Assembly: GCA_027858795.1 (NCBI GenBank)
Contig: JAQICF010000251.1
Location: forward strand, 1 to 7,159
Reading direction: 5' to 3'
DNA length: 7,159 nucleotides
Source: Candidatus Delongbacteria bacterium
GTDB lineage: Bacteria > Delongbacteria > UBA4055
The notes below the pieces were generated by a model. That model saw only the letters and a program-made list of their open reading frames with translations, did not search any database and was not told the DNA's origin. Both the position numbers and the translations under genes were made by a program. Below, in pieces: positions 1 to 4,998 of this stretch (within the stretch, counting starts at the first letter, position 1; every line of letters starts with the position of its first letter).

Positions 1-36
1 GAAATAAAGCGACTGAAAATTGAAGGTATAAATTGA
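1..36 (+). CDS. Possible C-terminal tail of an upstream gene (partial)
   Basis: The first frame is open from the window edge and gives eleven residues (EIKRLKIEGIN) before a TGA at 34-36. The other two forward frames stop even earlier. The stop falls eight bases before the attC left core, which is where cassette genes usually end. Eleven codons cannot establish a gene, so this is a positional inference only. Confidence 0.25.
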   Translation, partial: EIKRLKIEGIN

Positions 37-43
37 AGAATTG

Positions 44-150
44 ATAACAATTTTTTGGAACTGACTGCAAGTTTTTTAAGGGTTAGAATTTGTAGATTTG
101 AATTAGGTAAAGATTATACCAAGCGGCACAGCAGCTCAAAAAGGCGTTAT
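44..150 (+). other. Integron attC recombination site 1
   Basis: The site begins with the left core ATAACAA (44-50) and ends with the right core GCGTTAT (144-150). The outer ends pair, extending to TGATAAC (42-48) with GTTATCA (146-152). Inside, TTTTTTGGAACTGACTG (51-67) pairs with CAGCAGCTCAAAAA (129-142), leaving a few unpaired bases on the left arm and one mismatch. Imperfect pairing with extrahelical bases is how attC sites fold as single strands for IntI. The middle, about 70-125, is variable. The total length of 107 bp is within the family range. The orientation places the next cassette to the right. Confidence 0.72.
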
Positions 151-403
151 CACTTCACTGTTTAAAACTGTAAGTAAACTCTAACTGAAGCAAACTCATC
201 AGAGAAAATGTTTTATTTTTAAGGAATTTATATTTGGAATTTGACTTTGGAGTCAGTTTACTGAAGTTAAATATGAATTAATGAATGGTACAGATTTTAC
301 AACTGTGGAAATGTATTTGGTGTAAATTGTATGGATTTCAGTTTCCATTCAAGATAGGTGAGAGTTATAAAAAACAACTGTGAAATTTAAGAAAAATGAT
401 TTA
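151..403. other. Gene-free stretch after attC1, mostly repeat copy A
   Basis: No convincing reading frame is present. The first 85 bases are AT-rich with no recognisable signal; the rest is repeat copy A, listed separately, which ends just before the promoter of the PH-domain-like gene. Confidence 0.6.
236..396 (+). repeat. Degenerate intergenic repeat, copy A
   Basis: This stretch aligns along its length with copy B (1485-1650). Shared anchor words are ttTGGAgTCAGTT near 245-258, TTAATGAATG (278-287), ACAGATtTTACAACTGTGG (290-308), GGATTTCA (333-340), GGTGAGA (357-363) and AAATTTAAGAAA (383-394). An imperfect palindrome around TTTGGAGTCAG lies near its left end. It is non-coding and immediately precedes a promoter. 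Its identity is unknown. Confidence 0.6.
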
Positions 404-432
404 TTGACAAGTCATAATTGTCTCCATATAAT
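404..432 (+). promoter_or_regulatory. Strong sigma70-type promoter with overlapping inverted repeat
   Basis: A perfect TTGACA (404-409) and a perfect TATAAT (427-432) are separated by 17 bases. Transcription should start near 439, leaving a 5' leader of about 31 bases before the ATG at 470. Within the promoter, GACAA (406-410) and TTGTC (418-422) form an inverted repeat with a 7-base gap, a possible operator between the -35 and -10 boxes. No regulator is identifiable in the window. Confidence 0.8.
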
Positions 433-469
433 AAATGACAAATGGAAAAGTTTAAGGAGTGTTTGATTT

Positions 470-1024
470 ATGGGAATATTGGATAGTCTTGGAAGCATTA
501 TAAATGAAGCAACAAGTGGAGAGGGTGATGAGAAGCAAGCAAAATCACGCTCCGAGATAAACAGTGAAGAATTAAAAAATTTTCAGGATGAAGCTAGTAC
601 AGCAATGATAGAGGATTTACCTAAGGATAGTGAATTATTATTGAATGATATAATTCTTCCTGGCGAACAGGTAATCTATAAAATTAGAAGTTCTGGAGAA
701 GCTGAAAGAAGTCAGCTTGTATTGACAAATAAAAATTTAATTATATTTAGCAAAGGAATTATGGGTGGACAAGGCTCCGATACAGGTGATGGCGTCATTG
801 GTCTTGTACTAGGGCATAAGCTTATGAGCATCCGTATTTATCCTATAAGTACACTTGAATCTTTTGAAATCCAACCACCTAGAGGATTAACAGTGGGTCA
901 TTTTCAAATATTTACAAGAATGACAAATGAAAATGATAATGAAACAAAATTTCTATTTGAAGACTATTTAGGGTATTTTAAAGTCCTTAATGTTTATAAA
1001 AAGATAAAGGAACTTCAGAATTAG
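470..1024 (+). CDS. Bacterial PH-domain-like cytoplasmic protein
   Basis: The protein has 184 residues and no signal peptide or membrane segment. Residues 1-50 are polar, acidic and probably flexible. From about 57 to 182 the pattern is LLPGE-type strand, LVLTNKNLIIFSKG (83-96), IYPISTLESFEI (123-134), FQIFTR (145-150), FLFEDY (161-166), then a closing amphipathic helix KVLNVYKKIKEL. Alternating beta strands ending in a helix, with an LTNxxLIIF strand, fit the bacterial pleckstrin-homology fold (YokE or bPH families). The biochemical role is unknown. The start is supported by AAGGAG (454-459) ten bases upstream and by a perfect promoter. The gene overlaps the 3' end of the convergent lipoprotein gene by four bases. 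The fold assignment is by pattern only. Confidence 0.75.
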   Translation: MGILDSLGSIINEATSGEGDEKQAKSRSEINSEELKNFQDEASTAMIEDLPKDSELLLNDIILPGEQVIYKIRSSGEAERSQLVLTNKNLIIFSKGIMGGQGSDTGDGVIGLVLGHKLMSIRIYPISTLESFEIQPPRGLTVGHFQIFTRMTNENDNETKFLFEDYLGYFKVLNVYKKIKELQN

Positions 1025-1380
1025 TTAAATTCCGGTCTTTTTAGTATTTTTGCACTTCTATCAATCATTCCTTCATTATCCCATATTTCAAGATACCCAT
1101 TTACAATAATATAATAATCTCCTCTACCACTATCGGAAGCATTGAATTTTAACGCATTACTAGGATCTTGATTGACCTCTTTCGTCATTTCACCAATCTT
1201 AGGATTATCACGAATAATAACATAGTCACCTTGCAATTTTTTTAGATGTAATACTTCATCCATAAAATCAAATTTCCATACACCACTAGACTCTGGATAT
1301 TTATCCTTGCTCTCACATGAGAAAAATATTACAGAAAAAAGAACAATCCCAATTAATAATACACTATTTCGCTTTTTCAT
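1021..1380 (-). CDS. Small predicted lipoprotein of unknown function
   Basis: The protein has 119 residues. It opens with a lipoprotein signal peptide: MKKR, a hydrophobic stretch over residues 6-20, then FFSC with the lipidated cysteine at residue 22. The mature part of about 98 residues is mostly beta-prone (VWKFDF, DYVIIRD, DYYIIVNGYLEIWD) and would be anchored to a membrane surface. I recognise no named family; the VWKF...YLEIWD pattern resembles small stress-like lipoproteins that measure their own fold rather than an enzyme. A ribosome site AGGTGAG (1390-1384) lies just upstream of the ATG. The gene runs opposite to all neighbours except the IS, and its stop overlaps the stop of the PH-like gene within TTAG at 1021-1024, with no terminator hairpin between them. 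Lipidation and export are inferred from the lipobox. Confidence 0.75.
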   Translation of the reverse strand: MKKRNSVLLIGIVLFSVIFFSCESKDKYPESSGVWKFDFMDEVLHLKKLQGDYVIIRDNPKIGEMTKEVNQDPSNALKFNASDSGRGDYYIIVNGYLEIWDNEGMIDRSAKILKRPEFN

Positions 1381-1484
1381 AAACTCACCTTTTAAATGAC
1401 ATTATATTATTCTGTAAATTTATGATAGAAAAATTAATAATTTCTGTCAACAAGAATTCTACAAATCGAAAAATATCCGATGTT

Positions 1485-1650
1485 GAATTTCCCTCTGGAT
1501 CCAGTTCCCTGTAATCAATTATAAAGTAATGAATGATATAGATCTTACACCTGTGGCTGGAAAAATTTTAGTTAAAATTGTTAGGATTTCACTTTCTATC
1601 CAGGATCGGTGAGATTTTACAATTGTTAAATTTAGAAATTTAAGAAAGAG
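1485..1650 (+). repeat. Degenerate intergenic repeat, copy B
   Basis: This is the counterpart of copy A. Anchors are CTGGATCCAG (1495-1504, a perfect palindrome), TAATGAATGATA (1527-1538), AGATCTTACACCTGTGG (1540-1556), GGATTTCA (1584-1591), TATCCAGGATCGGTGAGA (1597-1614) and AAATTTAAGAAA (1637-1648). It is clearly homologous to copy A but only moderately conserved, with small gaps. Confidence 0.6.
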
Positions 1651-1655
1651 AAGGA

Positions 1656-1765
1656 AATCCCGGTGGAAGAATAGCTCTGGGGAGAAGTTACATAGATATC
1701 AGGTCCTATCCAGTGGTGATGTGAGCCATAAAATACAACTATGAAATTAAAAAATTTAAGAAAAG
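1656..1765 (+). repeat. Degenerate intergenic repeat, partial copy B2
   Basis: This shorter, more decayed copy lies directly after copy B. AAATCCCGGTGGAAGAAT followed by CTCTGGGGAG matches the left end of copy C (AAACCCCAGTGGAGGAtttTGACTCTGGAG). TATCCAGTGGTGATGTGAG, then ATAAAAtACAACTaTGAAATT and AAATTTAAGAAAA, match the right end of copy A. The middle third of the repeat appears deleted. Confidence 0.45.
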
Positions 1766-1905
1766 AATTTGGTATTTACTGGAAAGTGAGTGTGTAATTG
1801 AAAGAGGAAGAATAGGAAAAACAAATCGCTAAAAAAAATAGAAATGGAAGGAAGTGCCTGGAAGTCCAAACTGAAACAGGCTTCTAAGTGAAAATATATT
1901 TTTTG

Positions 1906-1934
1906 TTGAATTAATCCTAATTCCGGTATAGAAT
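1906..1934 (+). promoter_or_regulatory. Probable sigma70-type promoter of the CsgG-like/DUF1566 gene
   Basis: TTGAAT (1906-1911) and TAGAAT (1929-1934) are separated by 17 bases, with good but not perfect matches to the two consensus boxes. Transcription would start near 1941, about 31 bases upstream of the ATG. Confidence 0.5.
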
Positions 1935-1971
1935 ACGCTAGATTTAAAAAGAGAATAAAAAGGTTTTATAT

Positions 1972-3015
1972 ATGCTAAAAGGAACTTATTTCTTCTTATT
2001 GATGCTGGTTATATGCTCAGTATCAGTATTCCCACAGGATAAACCGATTATAACAGTCCTTGACTTTGAAACTAATGAGGTTTCTCATGCGGAGATGCGC
2101 TCTATCATTACTCTCATTTCATCTGTTCTTTTTAAAACAAATCACTTTACTGTTATTGATGTTAGTCAAAGAGAAACTGTACTGAAAGAGCAGAAGTTTT
2201 CTTTGTCTGGGAGTTCTGATGAATCCTCTATGCTTGAAGTTGGCAAATTGCTTTCTGCAGAAGCGATTATTGTGGGTAGTATCGGTCGTGTTGGTTCCAA
2301 ATATGTTCTATCTGTCAAACTGTTGGAGACCGAAACTGCTACAACCATGAATACTGCTGATGGCATATATAAAGATCTTGATGAACTTTTAAATCATATT
2401 TACGATATCGCAGTTGAAATTGCAGAGCCTTACGCCCCAGCCCATGAAATAGTAGAAAAATTTGAACCAGAACAAGATCAGAACAGTAAGCGTAATAACG
2501 ATAATTTCGGTATTACATCTAGTGGAGTTTTTAGTTTTTATTCATTGGGAGATACCGGACCTGCTGGTGGTGTAATTTTTTATATTGATGAAGCAAATGA
2601 TTTCATTTGGGATTATCTGGAAGCAGCCCCAATTGAACAAAGCTCTTCACATAGCTGGATAGCTGATAGTTTACTTCTAAGCAAAGTAAACTTAAAAACC
2701 TCTACTGATCTTGGTACTGGTTCAGCAAACACTGATGATATTATAGCTCAGACTGGAAATACTGAAAGTGCAGCAAAAATATGTAGAGATTATTCTGGTG
2801 GGGGATTTACCGACTGGTTTTTACCTTCAAAAGATGAACTTAATCTAATGTATAAGCAAAAAGAAATTATTGGAGATATAAGTATAGGTGGCTTTTATTG
2901 GAGTTCTTCAGAGGACTCTCAATACAATGCGTGGTTCCAGATGTTCCAAACTAGCCATCAGTTGAGTTCCCCTAAAAGCAGTAGAGTCGGAATACGTGCA
3001 ATTCGGGCTTTTTAA
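1972..3015 (+). CDS. Exported CsgG/FlgO-like protein with C-terminal DUF1566 (Lcl-like) domain
   Basis: The protein has 347 residues. Residues 1-20 form a signal peptide (MLKGTYFFLLMLVICSVSVF), probably cut near PQD; Cys15 lacks a standard lipobox. Residues 24-150 (PIITVLDFETN, KTNHFTVIDVSQRETVLKEQ, GKLLSAEAIIVGSIGRVGSKYVLSVKLLET) match the CsgG/FlgO/LpoB-type periplasmic fold, with strands and the typical GxxLxAdxIivGsi motif. A linker at 155-185 leads to a DUF1566-type domain from about 190: GDTGPAGGVIFYID (193-206), CRDYSGGGFTDWFLPSKDEL (271-290), YWSSSE (309-314) and RAIRAF at the end. The domain pairing is familiar from spirochaete surface or periplasmic proteins. The role is unknown; recognition or envelope binding is an inference. 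AAAAGG (1958-1963) precedes the ATG by eight bases. The gene appears complete and is monocistronic. Confidence 0.82.
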   Translation: MLKGTYFFLLMLVICSVSVFPQDKPIITVLDFETNEVSHAEMRSIITLISSVLFKTNHFTVIDVSQRETVLKEQKFSLSGSSDESSMLEVGKLLSAEAIIVGSIGRVGSKYVLSVKLLETETATTMNTADGIYKDLDELLNHIYDIAVEIAEPYAPAHEIVEKFEPEQDQNSKRNNDNFGITSSGVFSFYSLGDTGPAGGVIFYIDEANDFIWDYLEAAPIEQSSSHSWIADSLLLSKVNLKTSTDLGTGSANTDDIIAQTGNTESAAKICRDYSGGGFTDWFLPSKDELNLMYKQKEIIGDISIGGFYWSSSEDSQYNAWFQMFQTSHQLSSPKSSRVGIRAIRAF

Positions 3016-3202
3016 TGTATTCCATGAGATTAGAGCTACATTTTTTTATGACAAATGGATCTGGAGTTGCTTGCCAGATTAGAGAAACCGTGTTGATATA
3101 GTGGTGTCTTTTCCCATTCACTATTATTATGATTAGTGACTATTATAATTCAACTTGTTTTTGTAGTGAATTCAGATTATTTTCTCTTTTAGAGGCTTTT
3201 AC
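3016..3202. promoter_or_regulatory. Leader of the toxin-antitoxin operon with TAGTGA boxes
   Basis: No gene is seen. ATCTGG (3059-3064) and CCAGAT (3074-3079) form a small hairpin without a T-tract. TCACTA (3118-3123) and TAGTGA (3134-3139) are an inverted pair 10 bases apart, and a further TAGTGA occurs at 3164-3169. A TATAAT (3144-3149) lies between the boxes, but no good -35 is found at the right distance. The arrangement would suit autorepression by a toxin-antitoxin complex; this is an inference. Confidence 0.35.
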
Positions 3203-3214
3203 AAGGAAAAATAG

Positions 3215-3415
3215 ATGACGACAGTACAAATTGTAGAAAATGAGATAGAGAAGCTTTCACCGGCAGAATTATCAGAATTTCGGCTTTGGTTTGCTGAATA
3301 TGATTCAGATGTCTGGGATATGCAAATAGAAGCGGATGCAGCAAGTGGAAAACTTGATGCATTCGCTAAAGAAGCAATTGACGAATATAAATCAGGAAAA
3401 GTACGAGAAATTTGA
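3215..3415 (+). CDS. Antitoxin of a RelE/ParE-type toxin-antitoxin pair
   Basis: This 66-residue acidic protein contains the pattern LSPAELSEFRLWFAEYDSDVWDMQIEADAASGKLD, with residues 14-35 typical of small antitoxins paired with ParE/RelE-like toxins (LSPeEl.elr.WF.efda..WD.QIe.D...GkLd). The C-terminal stretch AKEAIDEYKSGKVREI is the usual toxin-wrapping tail. It would neutralise the toxin encoded immediately downstream and probably help repress the operon, although no clear DNA-binding motif is visible. AAGGA (3203-3207) is seven bases before the ATG. Its TGA overlaps the toxin start, so the two are translationally coupled. Family membership is by pattern recognition. Confidence 0.8.
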   Translation: MTTVQIVENEIEKLSPAELSEFRLWFAEYDSDVWDMQIEADAASGKLDAFAKEAIDEYKSGKVREI

Positions 3416-3672
3416 AACATTATGCATCAACAAAGTTTTGGCAGTGTTTCGATGCACTACCACCAAAAATACAAAAACTTGCAGAGAATAATTATTCTCT
3501 ATTAAAGAGGAATCCTAAGCATCCTTCACTCCATTTTAAAAAAGTTTATCATGGAAAGTATCGAAGTGTTCGTGTTGGTTTGCATTATAGGGCTATCGGT
3601 GTTCCTGTATCTGATGATGTCCAGTGGTTTTGGATTGGAACACATTCTGATTATAATCAATTATTAAGCTGA
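3412..3672 (+). CDS. RelE/ParE-family toxin, TTG start
   Basis: This basic 86-residue protein fits the RelE/ParE superfamily: an N-terminal helical pair (KFWQCFDALPPKIQKLAENNYSLLKRNP), then HPSLHFKKV (37-45), YRSVRVGLHYRAIGV (50-64) and WFWIGTHSDYNQLL (72-85). The SVRVGLHYRA strand and the IGTHxxY end are the family signature. Members act as ribosome-dependent mRNA nucleases or gyrase inhibitors; which applies cannot be told here. The start is TTG at 3412, overlapping the antitoxin stop (TTGA), and gives the MKHY start usual for this family; no ATG in frame fits better. The stop is 34 bases before attC2, so the pair forms the end of a cassette. Confidence 0.83.
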   Translation: MKHYASTKFWQCFDALPPKIQKLAENNYSLLKRNPKHPSLHFKKVYHGKYRSVRVGLHYRAIGVPVSDDVQWFWIGTHSDYNQLLS

Positions 3673-3690
3673 TAATATTCCAAAGAGAAA

Positions 3691-3712
3691 TAAATTGAGG
3701 AATTGATAACAA
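3691..3712 (+). repeat. Conserved 22-base segment at the left edge of attC2 (also at 29-50)
   Basis: The 22 bases here and at 29-50 are identical except for one A/G difference at the ninth position. The segment starts 15 bases before the canonical attC left core and ends with it. The remaining attC sequence is quite different between the two sites, so this outer-left identity is not explained by general attC similarity. Confidence 0.65.
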
Positions 3713-3777
3713 ACAAATGGACACAGACGCCTTCTAGTCGCAAGCTCCTGCGAGGGCGCTGGTCATTTGGGCGTTAT
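3706..3777 (+). other. Integron attC recombination site 2 (well formed)
   Basis: The left core ATAAC (3706-3710) pairs with GTTAT (3773-3777) of the right core GCGTTAT. Next, CAAATGGACACAG (3714-3726) pairs with CTGGTCATTTG (3759-3769) perfectly if one G and one A on the left arm stay unpaired, the extrahelical bases expected of attC. CGCC (3728-3731) then pairs with GGCG (3755-3758), and TCGCA (3738-3742) with TGCGA (3749-3753) closes the tip. The 72-bp length, core sequences and asymmetry are those of a functional attC. The cut is expected after the G at 3773. Confidence 0.88.
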
Positions 3778-4708
3778 ATTTCAAGAGGATACAATATAGT
3801 GAGATTTAATGAAAACTATTGAATTTGGAACAATCCCACAATTATATAAATGGGAAGCAGACCAGTATCATCGTGTTAAAAATAAGATACTAAGCGGATT
3901 AAAGACCTCGGAAAATTGGTGCATATTAGTATATGATGCACCATTTCATCATGATGCTGGGATAGAAATTGAAAATGATTATGATTGGGATGGTCAAATT
4001 GATTTAGTAGTCCTGACTCAGAGTAAGATAGTAATTTATGAATTAAAGGCATTCACGATAATTTTACACAAAGGATCCTCAAATCATGAATTATGGCATG
4101 TTCAACGACAGCGTGGGAAAAAAATTGAAAAACATCGCTCATACTTTGAACAGGTTTCAAAACAAAAGGCTCATCTACTCGATGACATATTCAGGATAGA
4201 TACTTTTCAAGCAAAATATAATTATAATAACCAGAATCATTATTTAATTGACGCTAGATTGGTTTTTAAAGACAATTCAGATTTATCTGGATTCTATTAT
4301 GATGTTCCAAAAACGATGAAGCCCGAAAAGTTCGACAAGGAAATCCTATCTAAAATTACTTCAGATAGGGATGTACGCTTCGTTAAGAATTGCTATTGTA
4401 ATATTGAGGCCAAGTATGGAAACAGACTAATCAGAAATTTATCAAAAGCAGATAATAGAAAATTGCAGGAAATTTTCTTGCAATATGGAATTGAAATAAG
4501 AACAGCTAAGTTTTTTAATTTAATTAGAGAAAATGAAATTATTCATGATTTATCTAATACTGGCTCTGATAGATTTACTTTGAGTTTAGAATCAGCAAAA
4601 TATGTTGCTTTAAATTTGATTGGAAAGAGCGGAACATAACAAGTTGCTCAAATGGATAAAAAACAGTTGGCTTTTTTCACTGCTTAGTAAGGTTTTATAT
4701 GCCCAAAG
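3774..4708 (+). mobile_element. Integron gene cassette carrying the NERD-like gene
   Basis: The interval runs from the expected cut in the right core of attC2 to the equivalent G in the degenerate attC3. It is about 0.94 kb and holds one gene filling nearly all of it, the standard cassette form. The left boundary is firm; the right boundary depends on attC3, which is eroded, so the cassette may no longer excise. Confidence 0.55.
3809..4639 (+). CDS. NERD-like nuclease-related protein (PD-(D/E)XK fold)
   Basis: The protein has 276 residues, no signal peptide and no membrane segment. Residues 59-82 carry DWDGQIDLVVLTQSKIVIYELKAF: Asp65 followed by Glu78-Leu79-Lys80 is the D...ExK arrangement of PD-(D/E)XK nucleases and matches the NERD domain, as does a preceding acidic helix (KWEADQYHRV, Glu16). 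EQVSKQKAHLLDDI (114-127) corresponds to the Q-containing helix that follows the core in NERD. The C-terminal 120 residues (LSKADNRKLQEIF...SAKYVALNL) are not recognised and may be a helical target or partner domain. A DNA- or RNA-processing role is inferred. The start is supported by TAGTGAG (3797-3803) five bases upstream. The stop TAA overlaps the left core of attC3. No helicase or kinase partner is attached. Confidence 0.68.
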   Translation: MKTIEFGTIPQLYKWEADQYHRVKNKILSGLKTSENWCILVYDAPFHHDAGIEIENDYDWDGQIDLVVLTQSKIVIYELKAFTIILHKGSSNHELWHVQRQRGKKIEKHRSYFEQVSKQKAHLLDDIFRIDTFQAKYNYNNQNHYLIDARLVFKDNSDLSGFYYDVPKTMKPEKFDKEILSKITSDRDVRFVKNCYCNIEAKYGNRLIRNLSKADNRKLQEIFLQYGIEIRTAKFFNLIRENEIIHDLSNTGSDRFTLSLESAKYVALNLIGKSGT

Positions 4709-4714
4709 TTACGA
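4636..4714 (+). other. Degenerate integron attC site 3
   Basis: The left half is a good attC arm: ATAACAA (4636-4642) then GTTGCTCAAATGGATAAAAA. A matching right half is poor: GGTTTTATATGCCCAAAGTTACG (4691-4713) gives TAAC/GTTA, TTG/CAA and ATAAAA/TTTTAT pairings with several bulges, but the right core GTTACGA departs from the GTTRRRY consensus at two places and lacks the usual GCGTTA. It looks like an attC that lost about half a dozen bases on the right and is probably weak or dead. The alternative is a left half joined to unrelated DNA. Confidence 0.45.
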
Positions 4715-4964
4715 AAAATGGATATTTCAAACAGGAACAGATAAAAACGGCATAAAGTTCTAAATTTTGGAAACCCCAGTGGAGGATTTTGACTCTGGAG
4801 CCAGTTTTCAGTTAGAATCTATCCAATTATAAATAACACAAATCTGACAACTGTTTTAACTTCCGATGGTAGCAACAATATATGGAATAAATCCCAATGA
4901 AAGCAGAAATGTAAGGTAAGAATTTCCTGCATATACAATAATTTTGAAAATAAAGTAATAATCA
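4715..4964. other. Gene-free stretch between attC3 and the higBA-like promoter
   Basis: Apart from an 18-codon open frame that starts inside attC3 and ends at 4755, no gene is seen. Repeat copy C covers 4770 to about 4860. The remaining hundred bases are AT-rich and end at the promoter of the toxin-antitoxin operon. Confidence 0.55.
4770..4860 (+). repeat. Degenerate intergenic repeat, partial copy C
   Basis: GGAAACCCCAGTGGAGGAT matches copy B2. TTTTGACTCTGGAGCCAGTTTTC (4788-4810, with palindrome CTGGAGCCAG at 4795-4804) matches copies A and B. CAATTATAAA (4825-4834) matches B, and ACAAATCTGACAACTGT (4838-4854) matches A and B. The right third of the repeat is absent. Confidence 0.5.
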
Positions 4965-4992
4965 TAGACAATTATAACATATATGATATAAT
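4965..4992 (+). promoter_or_regulatory. Promoter of the higBA-like operon, likely leaderless
   Basis: TAGACA (4965-4970) and a perfect TATAAT (4987-4992) are 16 bases apart. The -10 box ends six bases before the ATG at 4999, so transcription should begin at or next to the A of the start codon. No Shine-Dalgarno sequence lies between them, consistent with a leaderless toxin message. Confidence 0.65.
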
Positions 4993-4998
4993 TACCTT

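Larger units (their letters stand above)
1381..1905. other. Gene-free stretch with repeat copies B and B2
   Basis: Both strands are full of stops and no reading frame with a ribosome site was found. The stretch begins with the upstream region of the lipoprotein gene, contains repeat copies B and B2, and ends with about 140 AT-rich bases leading to the promoter of the exported CsgG-like protein. No convincing attC was seen here. Confidence 0.6.

Noticed and set aside
2166..2366. Reverse-strand open frame of 66 codons inside the CsgG-like gene
   Set aside because: It lies wholly within a well-supported gene, has no ribosome site, and its composition looks like the complement of that gene.
3048..3098. 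Possible fourth attC (GACAAATGGATCTGG ... CCAGATT ... GTGTTGATA)
   Set aside because: Only the ATCTGG/CCAGAT stem pairs; the outer cores do not pair and the span is shorter than normal attC sites.
3199..3420. Reverse-strand open frame of 73 codons over the antitoxin gene
   Set aside because: It is the complement of the antitoxin; serine-rich translation and no start signals mark it as a shadow.
3767..3795. Promoter for the NERD-like gene with its -35 inside attC2 (TTGGGC-17-TACAAT)
   Set aside because: The spacing is right, but the -35 matches at only three positions; cassette genes often depend on an upstream promoter.
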